From assembly GCA_947496865.1 (NCBI GenBank), contig CANMEE010000002.1, forward strand, positions 1,261,825 to 1,325,824: a stretch of DNA of 64,000 bases. The letters are read 5' to 3'. Of this stretch, positions 31,260 through 40,340 are shown in pieces. The stretch comes from an uncultured Sphingomonadaceae bacterium (GTDB lineage: Bacteria > Pseudomonadota > Alphaproteobacteria > Sphingomonadales > Sphingomonadaceae). A program made the translations under genes and the position numbers. Each line of letters begins with the position of its first letter. Position 1 is the stretch's first letter. Under the pieces are notes generated by a model that saw only the letters and a program-made list of their open reading frames with translations, was not told the DNA's origin and did not search any database.

Positions 31260-32923
31260 TGTCCACGCAATATGCAAAGCATAGTCGCTTGACGAATAAC
31301 ATATCGGCTAAAAAGGCAATGGGTTCGGCTATTGCTGCTGTATTGGCCTTCACCGCGACTGCCAATGGTTCCGCGCCGCTAAACGCACAGTCGGTCAAAG
31401 TTTCTGCACCGCAATCACGTATTTCGGTTGCCGTGGGCCGAGGCAAATTAATCACCCTGCCTGCGCCCATTGAAGATATTTTCATTGCAGAGAATAACAT
31501 TGCCGATGTGCAAGTCCGTTCGCCGCGGCAAGTCTATATTTTCGGCAAAACTGGCGGTCAGACAAGTTTTTATGCGACCAGCCGCTCCGGTAAGGTCGTA
31601 TATTCTGCAGAAGTATCGGTAGGAGCTGAAATATCCTCCATTGATCAGATGCTCGCTCTCGCCATGCCGGACGCAAAAATTACAGTCAGCTCGAACAATA
31701 ATTTCGTTCTGCTAACCGGAACAATTGCGAATCCGGATGATGCCGAAGAAGCTGAAAATCTTGTAAGAGCCTATGTTGGCGGCGGTGCTGGCGGAGCCGG
31801 CACTACGGTCGTCAGTCGCTTGAAAACGGCTACACCTATGCAAGTAAACTTACGGGTGCGCTTTGCTGAGGTTAGTCGCTCGCTGGCCAAAAATATCAAC
31901 GGTAACTTGCTGACGCGCGATACCACTGGCGGATTCCAATTTGGTGTCGCCCGCGGTCGTAACTTTGGTTCGATCACCGATTTTGACACCAGCGGCTTTC
32001 CAAGCTTGGACGCGTCCAATCTGTTCGGTTTGCCCGCTGGATCGATTTCCTTGCCTTTCAATACGGCCACCGGTCAGTTTGTCACACAGGGCGGAACCGC
32101 ATTCAACTTTAACCAAGCAACCGGCCTAGACTCTGTTCAAGCCGCAGGCCGTCTTTTTGGTCTCGACATTGCAACGGCATTGGATGTGTCGGAGCGTATC
32201 GGTTTGGTGACGACATTAGCATCTCCGAACCTGACAACTATTTCCGGTGAAACTGCTAGTTTTCTGGCAGGTGGACGTTTTCCGATACCCCAATCATCGG
32301 GTTTCGGCGAAGTTAGTGTCACCTATCAAAGCTTTGGTGTTGAACTATCTTATACGCCTACGGTTTTGTCTAACGGACGGATTTCCATCCGGGTCAAACC
32401 AAGCGTGTCCGATATTTCGGCAAATGGCGCCGTTCGCTTGAACGGTTTCGAAATTCCAGCCATTTCAACCAGGGAAGCGGAAACGACCGTTGAACTGGGT
32501 TCTGGCGAAAGTTTCATGATCGCCGGATTGATGCAGAATAACTATAGTTCGACCATCGACAAGACTCCCGGCCTTGCCGACGTGCCGATCCTTGGCAATC
32601 TATTCAAATCAGACGGCTATCGGAAAAACGAAACCGAGCTGATGATCGTGGTGACACCTTATTTGGTGAAACCAGTGAGCGATAGCGAGATTGTGCTGCC
32701 CACAGATGGATTTAAACAGGCCAACGATCTGGAGCGGTTGCTTATGAACCGCCACAGTTCAACCGGTACCGGCGATCGTCCGAAACCGTCGGTCGCACCG
32801 CCGGTAAAATCTGGCCCTGCACTTAGCAGCCAGTCCGCGCCAACGGTTGGTCAAACCGCCAAGAAATTCAAAAAATCGAAAAAATCTGGTGGCGCAGCCC
32901 CCGGTTTCAGCTTCGACAAATAG
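31259..32923 (+). CDS. cpaC: Tad pilus secretin CpaC/RcpA
   Basis: 554 residues. A signal-type N-terminus is followed by the pilus-assembly N-domain (RGKLITLPAPIEDIFIAENNIADVQVRSPRQVYIFGKTGGQT). A BON-like segment follows, then the secretin domain with GFGEVSVTYQSFGVELSYTPTVL and the closing MIAGLMQNN...TPGLADVPILGNLFKS...TELMIVVTPYLVKP. It forms the outer-membrane channel for Flp pili. The C-terminal 90 residues are a basic/proline low-complexity tail (KKFKKSKKSGG). It lies 21 bases upstream of cpaD. Confidence 0.95.
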   Translation: MSTQYAKHSRLTNNISAKKAMGSAIAAVLAFTATANGSAPLNAQSVKVSAPQSRISVAVGRGKLITLPAPIEDIFIAENNIADVQVRSPRQVYIFGKTGGQTSFYATSRSGKVVYSAEVSVGAEISSIDQMLALAMPDAKITVSSNNNFVLLTGTIANPDDAEEAENLVRAYVGGGAGGAGTTVVSRLKTATPMQVNLRVRFAEVSRSLAKNINGNLLTRDTTGGFQFGVARGRNFGSITDFDTSGFPSLDASNLFGLPAGSISLPFNTATGQFVTQGGTAFNFNQATGLDSVQAAGRLFGLDIATALDVSERIGLVTTLASPNLTTISGETASFLAGGRFPIPQSSGFGEVSVTYQSFGVELSYTPTVLSNGRISIRVKPSVSDISANGAVRLNGFEIPAISTREAETTVELGSGESFMIAGLMQNNYSSTIDKTPGLADVPILGNLFKSDGYRKNETELMIVVTPYLVKPVSDSEIVLPTDGFKQANDLERLLMNRHSSTGTGDRPKPSVAPPVKSGPALSSQSAPTVGQTAKKFKKSKKSGGAAPGFSFDK

Positions 32924-32944
32924 TCCGTTTCAGGAGAAAACATC

Positions 32945-33553
32945 ATGCGTTTTGTTTCTACAGCACTTGTAACCGCTCTCGGACTTTCCGTTGCTGCGTG
33001 TGGCGCCAATACCGCCAATCGTTCGGTTAACAGCGAACGACAGCCGGTGGTCACACGGACCCATTTCGTTCTTGACGTCAACACCGCAGGATCGGGATCA
33101 CTCCCGAGCGGTGAGCTTCGCCGCCTAGCAGGCTGGATGGATGCGTTGGATCTGGGATATGGTGACCGTATTTCCATCGATGACCCAAGCTACAATGCCG
33201 GCGCTTCGGCACGCGGTGCAGTTGAAGCCCTCGCCGCTCAAAAAGGATTGCTGATCAGCGACGTTGCCCCGGTAACAGAGGGCAATGTTCCAAGCGGCGC
33301 GATGCGCGTTGTCGTATCTCGCTCAACCGCTGCTGTTCCGGGCTGCCCCGATTGGAGCAACCGCAGCCACACCGACTTTCAAGCGCGTACGAGTGAAAAT
33401 TACGGATGCGGTGTGAACAGCACAATGGCAGCTATGATTGCCAATCCTGAAGATCTTGTTCGCGGACAAAGCGCTGACGGTGAAGACCAGTCAGAAGCTT
33501 CAAAAGCCATCCGCGCCTATCGTGATAAAGCCAAACAAGCTGGAGGCCTATAA
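32945..33553 (+). CDS. cpaD: Tad pilus assembly lipoprotein CpaD
   Basis: 202 residues with a lipoprotein signal (TALGLSVAACGAN). The mature part fits the CpaD family: TRTHFVLDVNTAGSGSLPSGELRRLAGWMDALDLGYGDRISIDDPS, then MRVVVSRSTAAVPGCPDWSNRS and the C-terminal YGCGVNSTMAAMIANPEDLVRGQ, a typical end segment. It is thought to help the secretin localise or assemble in the outer membrane. A GGAGAA site precedes the ATG. Its stop overlaps the cpaE start (TAATG). Confidence 0.92.
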   Translation: MRFVSTALVTALGLSVAACGANTANRSVNSERQPVVTRTHFVLDVNTAGSGSLPSGELRRLAGWMDALDLGYGDRISIDDPSYNAGASARGAVEALAAQKGLLISDVAPVTEGNVPSGAMRVVVSRSTAAVPGCPDWSNRSHTDFQARTSENYGCGVNSTMAAMIANPEDLVRGQSADGEDQSEASKAIRAYRDKAKQAGGL

Positions 33554-34842
33554 TGAACGCTCCTTGGAAACCAGGTTCCGTAAACGGTCGTGATCCGTTC
33601 TCTGCCTTTGTCTGTGATGATGATACGCTGGACCTATTACGCCCTGTCGTAGAAGAAATGGGCTGGCCCGTAGACAAGTGCCACAAAGGTGGACTGCGCA
33701 ACGCCGTACAATCTTTGTCGGTTGCCGCAAGCCCGAACATATTGATGGTCGACCTTTCTGAATCAGGCGATCCGCTGGCTGACATCAATTCACTGGCAGA
33801 AGTATGTGAGCCCGGTACGGTTGTTATCGCCATGGGTCAGGTAAATGACGTACGTCTTTATCGCGACCTGATAGTCAGCGGTTTGCAAGACTATCTGCTC
33901 AAACCATTTAGCCCGGAACAATTGCGGGACGTGCTCAGCCAGGCGCAAGCGACGCTCAACGCACCGAAAGCAGAAGATCAGGCCAGCGAGAAGCCCCATG
34001 TTTCTACCGCAGTCATTGGAACCCGTGGCGGTGTTGGCGCATCGACCATTGCGACTTCTCTCGCATGGTTGCTGAGTAACGAGAAAGAGCGTTTGACCGC
34101 TCTTCTGGATCTTGATGTCCATTTCGGCACTGGCGCTTTGTCGCTCGATCTCGAACCTGGTCGCGGTCTTACTGATGCAATCGACAATCCCAGCCGGATT
34201 GACGGCCTGTTCATTGAACGTGCGATGATCAAGGCGAACGATAAGCTTTCTTTACTCTCAGCAGAGGCGCCAATTAACTCGCCAATGATGACAGATGGAA
34301 CAGCATTTTTCCAATTGCAGGAAGAATTCCGCGCCGCGTTTGAATGTACAGTCATCGACTTGCCACGGGAAATGTTGATCAGCTATCCGCATCTTCTTGG
34401 TGATGTGAACGCAACTGTTATTGTCACCGAATTGACATTGGCTTCTGCGCGCGATGCTATTCGCTTGCTCTCATGGCTCAAGTCACATGCCGCGCAAAGC
34501 AAGGTCATTGTGGTTGCCAACAAAGTGCAATCTGGCGGCCTTGAAATCTCTCGTCAGGATTTTGAAAACTCGATTGAACGAAAAATCGATATCATGATTC
34601 CGTCAGATCCCAAAACAGCGGCCCACTCGGCCAAATTGGGTCAGGCATTTGTTGAAGCCGGAAAATCAAGCAAAGCGACCAGCAAAATCATCGCGCTGGC
34701 CGATCATATACTCGGCACAGTGGAAGCCGAAGGCGACGACGGTGAAGCTGCTGGCAAAACATCTCTGATGGACAAATTTGGCGGAATGAAATCGCTGCTT
34801 TCATCAAAGAAAAAGAAAGAAGACGAGACATCTAAATCGTGA
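33553..34842 (+). CDS. cpaE: Tad pilus localisation ATPase-like protein CpaE/TadZ
   Basis: 429 residues: an N-terminal receiver-like domain (FVCDDDTLDLLRPVVEEMG, with YRDLIVSGLQDYLLKPF) and a C-terminal MinD/ParA-like domain from about residue 150. The deviant Walker A is GTRGGVGASTIATSLAW, where the usual final-loop lysine is replaced, as is normal in CpaE/TadZ. Conserved DLDVHFGTGALSLDLEPGRGLTDAI follows. It places the pilus machine at a pole. The next gene starts 40 bases later and is tadB, so the ATPase gene cpaF that usually comes next is absent. The C-terminus is lysine-rich. Confidence 0.94.
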   Translation: MNAPWKPGSVNGRDPFSAFVCDDDTLDLLRPVVEEMGWPVDKCHKGGLRNAVQSLSVAASPNILMVDLSESGDPLADINSLAEVCEPGTVVIAMGQVNDVRLYRDLIVSGLQDYLLKPFSPEQLRDVLSQAQATLNAPKAEDQASEKPHVSTAVIGTRGGVGASTIATSLAWLLSNEKERLTALLDLDVHFGTGALSLDLEPGRGLTDAIDNPSRIDGLFIERAMIKANDKLSLLSAEAPINSPMMTDGTAFFQLQEEFRAAFECTVIDLPREMLISYPHLLGDVNATVIVTELTLASARDAIRLLSWLKSHAAQSKVIVVANKVQSGGLEISRQDFENSIERKIDIMIPSDPKTAAHSAKLGQAFVEAGKSSKATSKIIALADHILGTVEAEGDDGEAAGKTSLMDKFGGMKSLLSSKKKKEDETSKS

Positions 34843-34882
34843 TGGAACACTCGTTTCTTTCTAAAATGCAAGGACGCACATA

Positions 34883-35854
34883 ATGGATATGATGCAGACA
34901 GCGGTGCTTGGCGGGGGCATATTAATTGTCCTGATGCTTGTCGTTTTTGCTTTTGCGGGCCCCTCTGAGGCGGCAGCGAAAGCAAAACGGTTGGATAAAG
35001 TGCGCTTCCGTCATTCGGATAGCACCAATGCCAAGATGGAAGCACAGATGAAAAAGGCGGTTAGTGCCCGTCGGAAAAACCATCGCCCCACCAGCGAAAA
35101 CCAATCAAAAATGGATACGCTCGCGATCCGATTGGACCGGACTGGACGGAATTGGACGATATCACAGTTTTTCTATGTTTGCGGTGGTCTGGCCGCCCTG
35201 GTCGCTGCCGGCCTGTTTTTTCAGGGCGCACCGCTATTGCTCTGCCTGTTTGGCGGTTTGGCGATAGGTTTTGGATTGCCGCATATGGTCGTAAGCATAC
35301 TGATAGGGATGCGCGTCGCCAAATTTACGGCTTCTTTCCCAGATGCCATCGAACTTCTGGTTCGCGGCCTCAGATCCGGCCTTCCGGTGACAGAAACAAT
35401 TGGTGTTGTCGCTAAAGAAATCGATGGTCCTGTTGGCGAAGAATTTGGCAAGGTTGTCGACCGGATCAAAATTGGCCGGACGATGGAAGATGCCCTGGGC
35501 GAAAGCGCAAAGCGCCTCGACACCGCGGAGTTTAAGTTTTTCTGCATCACGTTGGCTATCCAGCGCGAAACCGGTGGTAACCTGGCAGAGACGCTTGCCA
35601 ATTTGGCCGATGTACTGCGGAAGCGCGGGCAGATGAAGCTAAAAATTAAAGCTATGTCCTCTGAATCGAAGGCCTCTGCTTATATTGTTGGTTCGTTGCC
35701 GTTTATCGTTTTCGCCTTGGTGTGGTCGGTTAATCCCACTTATCTTGCGGGTTTTTTCGTTGAAGAACGATTGATTATAGCTGGGCTTGGCGGATTGACC
35801 TGGATGAGCATTGGTGTGTTCATCATGGCCAAAATGGTCAACTTTGAAATTTAA
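34883..35854 (+). CDS. tadB: Tad secretion inner-membrane platform protein TadB
   Basis: 323 residues with an N-terminal membrane helix (LGGGILIVLMLVVFAFAG), a basic cytoplasmic segment, two further helices near residues 95-145, and the GspF-like domain FPDAIELLVRGLRSGLPVTETIGVVAKEIDGPVGEEF. The family segment FCITLAIQRETGGNLAETLANLADVLRKR is near residue 220, followed by two C-terminal membrane segments. With TadC it forms the inner-membrane platform that the CpaF ATPase drives. It has its own spacing from cpaE (40 bases) and no sign of truncation. Confidence 0.94.
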   Translation: MDMMQTAVLGGGILIVLMLVVFAFAGPSEAAAKAKRLDKVRFRHSDSTNAKMEAQMKKAVSARRKNHRPTSENQSKMDTLAIRLDRTGRNWTISQFFYVCGGLAALVAAGLFFQGAPLLLCLFGGLAIGFGLPHMVVSILIGMRVAKFTASFPDAIELLVRGLRSGLPVTETIGVVAKEIDGPVGEEFGKVVDRIKIGRTMEDALGESAKRLDTAEFKFFCITLAIQRETGGNLAETLANLADVLRKRGQMKLKIKAMSSESKASAYIVGSLPFIVFALVWSVNPTYLAGFFVEERLIIAGLGGLTWMSIGVFIMAKMVNFEI

Positions 35855-35871
35855 GAAGAAGGTGTAAGGCA

Positions 35872-36858
35872 ATGCCCAACAGTGGTCCGACTTTACTGGG
35901 AATAGACATCCTCTGGGTAGCAACTATTATGGCTGCCGTAGCGACGCTTGCGGTCATCTTCGCCATCTATGCAGCCGTAACTGTCCGCGATCCTATGGCA
36001 AAGCGCGTCAAATCGCTCAATGAGAGGCGCGAGCAGCTTAAAGCCGGTATTACCGCCTCTACAACCAAGAAGCGCGCGAAGTTGGTCCAGCAGAACGATA
36101 CGACCGACCGTATGCGCGGCCTGTTGTCGTCTCTAAAAGTTTTGCAGGATGACCAGCTAAAAGAATCGCAACAAAAATTGGCCCAAGCCGGGATCCGGTC
36201 GAAAGATTTGGCCTATGCGGTTATTTTTAGCCGCATGGTATTGCCGATTGTTTTCGGCGGTGCTGCTGCCCTTGCCTTATACGGCTTTGATTACATGCCC
36301 GACTGGACGCCGATCAAGAAATTCGCCGCCTTTGCTGGTTCTGCGATTGCCGGCTATAAAGGCGCAGATATCTATTTGAACAACCTGATCTCAAAGCGTA
36401 CGGACTTGGTCCGCAAAGGTCTTCCCGACGCCATTGACCTCTTGGTCATCTGCGCCGAAGCTGGCTTGACCGTTGATAGTGCTTTTGCGCGTGTCGCCAA
36501 GGAACTGGGGGATGCCTATCCCGAGTTAGCAGATGAATTCTCTCTCACATCAATTGAGTTGGGTTTCCTTACCGAACGCCGCCAGGCATTTGAGAATCTC
36601 GCTTATCGCGTGGCATTGGAGCACGTCAAAGGTGTGGTTACAACCATGATTCAGACCGAAAAATATGGTACGCCGCTGGCTTCCGCTCTGCGCGTCCTAT
36701 CAGCAGAATTTCGAAATGATCGGATGATGCGTGCCGAAGAAAAAGCCGCGCGTCTGCCAGCGATTATGACGATCCCGCTGATTCTATTCATTCTGCCAAC
36801 ACTGTTTATCGTGATCTTGGGCCCTGCAGCCTGCTCGATCTCGGATACGATGTTATAG
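35872..36858 (+). CDS. tadC: Tad secretion inner-membrane platform protein TadC
   Basis: 328 residues, paralogous to TadB. An N-terminal helix (WVATIMAAVATLAVIFAIYAA) is followed by the GspF domain GLPDAIDLLVICAEAGLTVDSAFARVAKELGD near residue 185. Membrane segments follow, and the end is LPAIMTIPLILFILPTLFIVILGPA. The arrangement is normal. It is the last gene of the operon: a strong terminator starts 25 bases after its stop. TadE/F/G and TadD are not present downstream. Confidence 0.94.
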   Translation: MPNSGPTLLGIDILWVATIMAAVATLAVIFAIYAAVTVRDPMAKRVKSLNERREQLKAGITASTTKKRAKLVQQNDTTDRMRGLLSSLKVLQDDQLKESQQKLAQAGIRSKDLAYAVIFSRMVLPIVFGGAAALALYGFDYMPDWTPIKKFAAFAGSAIAGYKGADIYLNNLISKRTDLVRKGLPDAIDLLVICAEAGLTVDSAFARVAKELGDAYPELADEFSLTSIELGFLTERRQAFENLAYRVALEHVKGVVTTMIQTEKYGTPLASALRVLSAEFRNDRMMRAEEKAARLPAIMTIPLILFILPTLFIVILGPAACSISDTML

Positions 36859-36881
36859 CGAAGAGCATCAAACCAAAACAA

Positions 36882-36914
36882 AAAAGAGCGGCCTCAAAAA
36901 GCCGCTCTTTTTTT
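36882..36914 (+). terminator. Intrinsic terminator of the cpa/tad operon
   Basis: GAGCGGC and GCCGCTC form a perfect 7-bp stem (extended by flanking A/T pairs) with an 8-base loop, followed by TTTTTTT. It lies 25 bases after the tadC stop. The A-tract on the other side means it may also serve the convergent marR gene. Confidence 0.92.
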
Positions 36915-36940
36915 GTTTAAAATTGAGCATATATAAGCAT

Positions 36941-37384
36941 TTAGCTGGCGGCGATATCATCCGCAGACTGTTTGATCTTCGCCAGCATTTCCGATAATTG
37001 CCGCTGATCATCGGCGGTCAAAACCGTCATGATTTTCTTTTCCATCACCTCTGCTGCCGGCATGATCTGATCATAAAGACCCCGGCCTGTCTGGCTCAGC
37101 ATCAAATGGTGAGAGCGGCCATCAGCGCTATTGGGGCTGCGTCCCAGCAATTCGCGATCGACTAGCGTTTTGACCGCACGATTGACCGTTACCTTGTCCA
37201 TAAGGGTTGCTTCGACAAGTTGCCGCTGCGTTGATGCGCCGCGGTTGCCCAAAACGGCCATAACGCGCCATTCCGGAATTTTAAGACCGAAGCGGCTTTT
37301 ATATTCGCTTGAAATCAAATCACTCACCGCATTGGATGCAGTGGACAATTGATAGGGAATGAAATCGTCAAGATTTGTGCTCAT
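36941..37384 (-). CDS. MarR-family transcriptional regulator
   Basis: 147 residues, typical for MarR. The winged helix has RNGASTQ-type recognition: LGNRGASTQRQLVEATLMDKVTVNRAVKTLVDRELLGRSPN, then the wing SADGRSHHLMLSQTGRGLYDQI. It starts 9 bases after the stop of the 697-aa TonB receptor on the same strand, so it is likely the third gene of a maiA-receptor-marR transcript and may regulate it. MarR proteins usually respond to small phenolic or similar ligands; none is known here. Confidence 0.9.
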   Translation of the reverse strand: MSTNLDDFIPYQLSTASNAVSDLISSEYKSRFGLKIPEWRVMAVLGNRGASTQRQLVEATLMDKVTVNRAVKTLVDRELLGRSPNSADGRSHHLMLSQTGRGLYDQIMPAAEVMEKKIMTVLTADDQRQLSEMLAKIKQSADDIAAS

Positions 37385-37393
37385 AAGTAATAT

Positions 37394-39487
37394 TTATTCA
37401 ATTTTGGTGCGAAGTCCAATCCAAAATGTCCTTGGGAACGCACGTTCGATAATATTGCTGCTACTAATCGCGGTCTCTACCCGCGCGTCAAACAGATTTT
37501 CAACCCGTCCTTCGACCAACAAACGATCATTTACTGCGAAGGCCACACGACTATCGATGGTAAAAGCATCATCGAGGCGGCGGGTATTCTGCTCATCTTC
37601 AAACTGGTTGCCGATATAGCGTGCGGTCAGTTCAAAGCCCGACCCGTTATCGCCATCCAACCGAAAGGCTGCAAAACCGTTATGCTCTGGTATCTGAGCC
37701 GGGCGCAGGCCATTGACGGCTAGTGCTGCGCCAGATGCTTCGACTTGCGCATCCACATAAGAATATCCTGCACGTAACGAGAAATCTATTGCACCGATCA
37801 GATTGCCCTGAAATTCAGCATCCAGCTCGATTCCTTTTGACTCGATCGCATCCAGATTCTGCCGCTGACGGAAAACCCCTGCCCCGGAAACAAAGCCAAC
37901 ACCGGGAAATAATCCCGGACCATTGTCTAGCGTCACATTAGCAACCGCGTCGTCGAGTTGATTATAAAATAGCGTTGCGCTCGCCGAGAACGGTCCGCTG
38001 TCCCAATCTAGTCCCAGTTCTGCACCCTTGACGCGTTCTGGTTCCAACAGCTCGTTTGCCGCTGTCGCATCCGGACCCACGCGGAAAGGGCGGAACAATT
38101 CATTGAGGGTCGGTAAGCGCCAGCCAAGATAGGCAGCGCCGCGCAAGGTCAGCTGATCACTGGCGTCAAAGGCGAAACCGCCGCGTGCGGTAAATTCGGT
38201 GCCATCGCGATTGGCAAATTGAGCATCTGTCCGCACGGAACCGGGGAAAGGAGTGATCAGTTCAATCTCTCTCCGGAAACCATCATCGATGGTCCAGAAA
38301 TCTATGCGCCCGCCGCCGGTTAGGGTTAGCGCTTCGCTGGCCTGTACGCTGGCCTCAACAAAGGCACCATAAGTTGCGATCGACCCGCCAGCATTGCGGC
38401 TACGGCGCGGGGTCTCGTCATCGAGGAAGAAGAAGTTCTCGTTCGTCTCCCCTTCCGTCCGCCGCCAGTCACCACCGATGCGCAGTTCAACATTGTCGCC
38501 GACGGGTGGTCGCACTTCAAAGCGCGCACCAAGCCCGGTCGAGGGCACATTAAACTGTTCAAACACACGACCAACGCTGTTGCGGTCGGCTGAGACGCCT
38601 CCAAAACTCACATCAAAATTTCGGATTTGGACATAGCCCAGTGCCGACCATTGCCAACCCGTATCAGACCGATTGACCAACCGGATACTGGCATCAGCAC
38701 CATCATTATGGTTTTCGCTAAAAGCAAAGCCGCGTTCGCGGTCATCGGTAAAGACGCGGACGTTGGCCTGCAATTCGGTATTGTCGTTGAGCGGCGCGAC
38801 ATAGCGCACGGCCAGACCAGCTTGCTCATATTCCGCCTGCTGGTCGACCTCTCCGCGTTGGCTTTCGACAATGGGAGTAAAACCATCACCGCGAGCATAG
38901 TTGGCGGAGATAGTGAGCTGCCCCTGCCCCAGTTCGCGGCCAACGAGCAGATCAGCGTCAACGCTGTTGCGGCTGCCATAAGCCGCGCCCAATTCGATAA
39001 GGTTGCCGACATCTTTGCTGAACAGTTCGATGGTTCCGGCAATCGCGCCTGATCCTTCGGTCCCGCTACCGCCGCCGCGCGTTATGCGAGCAGAGCCCAA
39101 AGCCAGCGCATCATAGCCGGGCCATGCCACCCAGCCGCCAAAGGGATCGGCCTGCGGAACACCGTCCAGCAACAGCACAGCGCGCGACGACGCGTTGCCG
39201 CCAAGGCCGCGGATGGTGATACCTTGGCTGGTCGGATTAGCAGAGCGCGCATCGGAGCGACGGAATTGCTGGAGCCCAGGGACCGTGCGCAGCGCATTTT
39301 CAATGCGCTCATCTGCATCCAGCTCGATTTCGATGGCGCTATAGACGTCATCCGCGTCCGGCAGCGGCAGGCCGGTTACAGTAATGCCCTCCGCAGCTTC
39401 AGCATCGGCCAGTGTTTCCGCAGCAACCGGAACACTCACAAGACAAATTGGTGCCAAAAGCGGCAACGCCAAAATTGATTTTTTCAT
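37394..39487 (-). CDS. TonB-dependent outer-membrane receptor (697 aa)
   Basis: A signal peptide (ILALPLLAPICLVSVPVAAE) leads to EGITVTGLPLPDADDVYS, a TonB-box-like region. The plug has the classic GITIRGLGGNASSRAVLLLDGVPQADPFGGWVAWPGYDALALGSARITRGGGSGTEGSGAIAGT. The barrel ends with aromatic VETAISSSNIIERAFPRTFWIGLRTKIE. The plug resembles BtuB/vitamin-type or small-siderophore receptors; the ligand cannot be assigned. Its ATG overlaps the maiA stop by one base (TAATG), so translation is coupled to maiA, an unusual partner for a receptor. Confidence 0.88.
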   Translation of the reverse strand: MKKSILALPLLAPICLVSVPVAAETLADAEAAEGITVTGLPLPDADDVYSAIEIELDADERIENALRTVPGLQQFRRSDARSANPTSQGITIRGLGGNASSRAVLLLDGVPQADPFGGWVAWPGYDALALGSARITRGGGSGTEGSGAIAGTIELFSKDVGNLIELGAAYGSRNSVDADLLVGRELGQGQLTISANYARGDGFTPIVESQRGEVDQQAEYEQAGLAVRYVAPLNDNTELQANVRVFTDDRERGFAFSENHNDGADASIRLVNRSDTGWQWSALGYVQIRNFDVSFGGVSADRNSVGRVFEQFNVPSTGLGARFEVRPPVGDNVELRIGGDWRRTEGETNENFFFLDDETPRRSRNAGGSIATYGAFVEASVQASEALTLTGGGRIDFWTIDDGFRREIELITPFPGSVRTDAQFANRDGTEFTARGGFAFDASDQLTLRGAAYLGWRLPTLNELFRPFRVGPDATAANELLEPERVKGAELGLDWDSGPFSASATLFYNQLDDAVANVTLDNGPGLFPGVGFVSGAGVFRQRQNLDAIESKGIELDAEFQGNLIGAIDFSLRAGYSYVDAQVEASGAALAVNGLRPAQIPEHNGFAAFRLDGDNGSGFELTARYIGNQFEDEQNTRRLDDAFTIDSRVAFAVNDRLLVEGRVENLFDARVETAISSSNIIERAFPRTFWIGLRTKIE

Positions 39488-40119
39488 TAGACTGTTTTTA
39501 CCTGTTCGGGCGCTGCGTCATGAAACGCCGCCAGTTTATTGCATGCCGCATCAATGCGCACGAGTTTTGGAAAGGCCGTCATATCGGTTTCAAACCGGCG
39601 GCCATTATACATTTGCGGGACCAGACAGACATCGGCCAGATTGGGCGCTTCGCCACCGAAAAAGCCATCTTCCGGGGCCATGGCTTCCAGCGCCTTGAAA
39701 CCCTCGCTGACCCAGTTGCGATACCAGATGTTGATGGCCTCCTGTTCCTGACCCATCTCATGCTTGAGATATTTCATGATCCGCAAGTTGTTGACCGGGT
39801 GGATGTCGGCCGCGACGACCAGCGCCTGCGCCAGCGTCCGGCTGCGTTCCAGCGGATCGCTTGACACCATCGGTGGCTCGGGGAATTGCGCATCAAGATA
39901 GTCGATAATCGCGAGCGACTGGGTCAGGTCTTGCCCGTCGATATGCAGCATCGGAATAAAGCCTTGCGGATTGCGCGCAATATAGTCGGCCTGCTTGGTG
40001 CTATCGTCGAGCAAATTGGTGCTGGCTGATTTATACGCTATGCTCTTTAGGTTAAGCGCTATGCGCACGCGATAACTCGCGGAACTGCGCCAATAGTCGT
40101 AGAGAATGATATCCGTCAT
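39487..40119 (-). CDS. maiA: Maleylacetoacetate isomerase / zeta-class GST
   Basis: 210 residues from the ATG at 40119 (MTDIILYDYWRSSASYRVRIALNLK); the track start is 12 codons earlier. The zeta signature SSASYRVRIALNLK contains the catalytic Ser-Ser-x-x-x-R. The GST fold continues with NPQGFIPMLHIDGQDLTQSLAIIDYLDAQFPEP and VVAADIHPVNNLRIMKYL. MaiA isomerises maleylacetoacetate in tyrosine/homogentisate degradation. None of the other genes of that pathway is nearby, so a role in another aromatic pathway (gentisate-type maleylpyruvate isomerase) is possible. It is the first gene of a coupled maiA-receptor-marR set. Confidence 0.86.
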   Translation of the reverse strand: MTDIILYDYWRSSASYRVRIALNLKSIAYKSASTNLLDDSTKQADYIARNPQGFIPMLHIDGQDLTQSLAIIDYLDAQFPEPPMVSSDPLERSRTLAQALVVAADIHPVNNLRIMKYLKHEMGQEQEAINIWYRNWVSEGFKALEAMAPEDGFFGGEAPNLADVCLVPQMYNGRRFETDMTAFPKLVRIDAACNKLAAFHDAAPEQVKTV

Positions 40120-40177
40120 GAATCGGCTTGTGCAGAGGACGCGGATGAATTGCAAGGGGTGTAACGACCAGTGACCT

Positions 40178-40340
40178 AATCCTCTCCCCCTAGAGGGAGA
40201 GGATAGATTTACTTGTCAGTTTACTGACTAGAAAATCTTGGTGACGGGTTGAGAGAAATCGCCAAGCCAGCCCCCTCTCGAACTCGACGAGGCAGGCAAG
40301 CCGCCAAGTCTCCGTTTCCTCTCCCTCTAGGGAGAGAGAA
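40178..40340. repeat. Element bounded by two CTCTCCC/GGGAGAG palindromes
   Basis: Two hairpins flank about 115 bases: ATCCTCTCCC...GGGAGAGGAT (40178-40203, 10-bp arms) and CTCTCCCT-CT-AGGGAGAG (40319-40336, 8-bp arms). The second sits directly after the stop of the RNase E/G gene. The interior is free of supported genes. This resembles small mobile REP/MITE-like elements of sphingomonads. A weaker relative, CCTCTC...GAGAGG, lies near 892-910. Confidence 0.55.
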
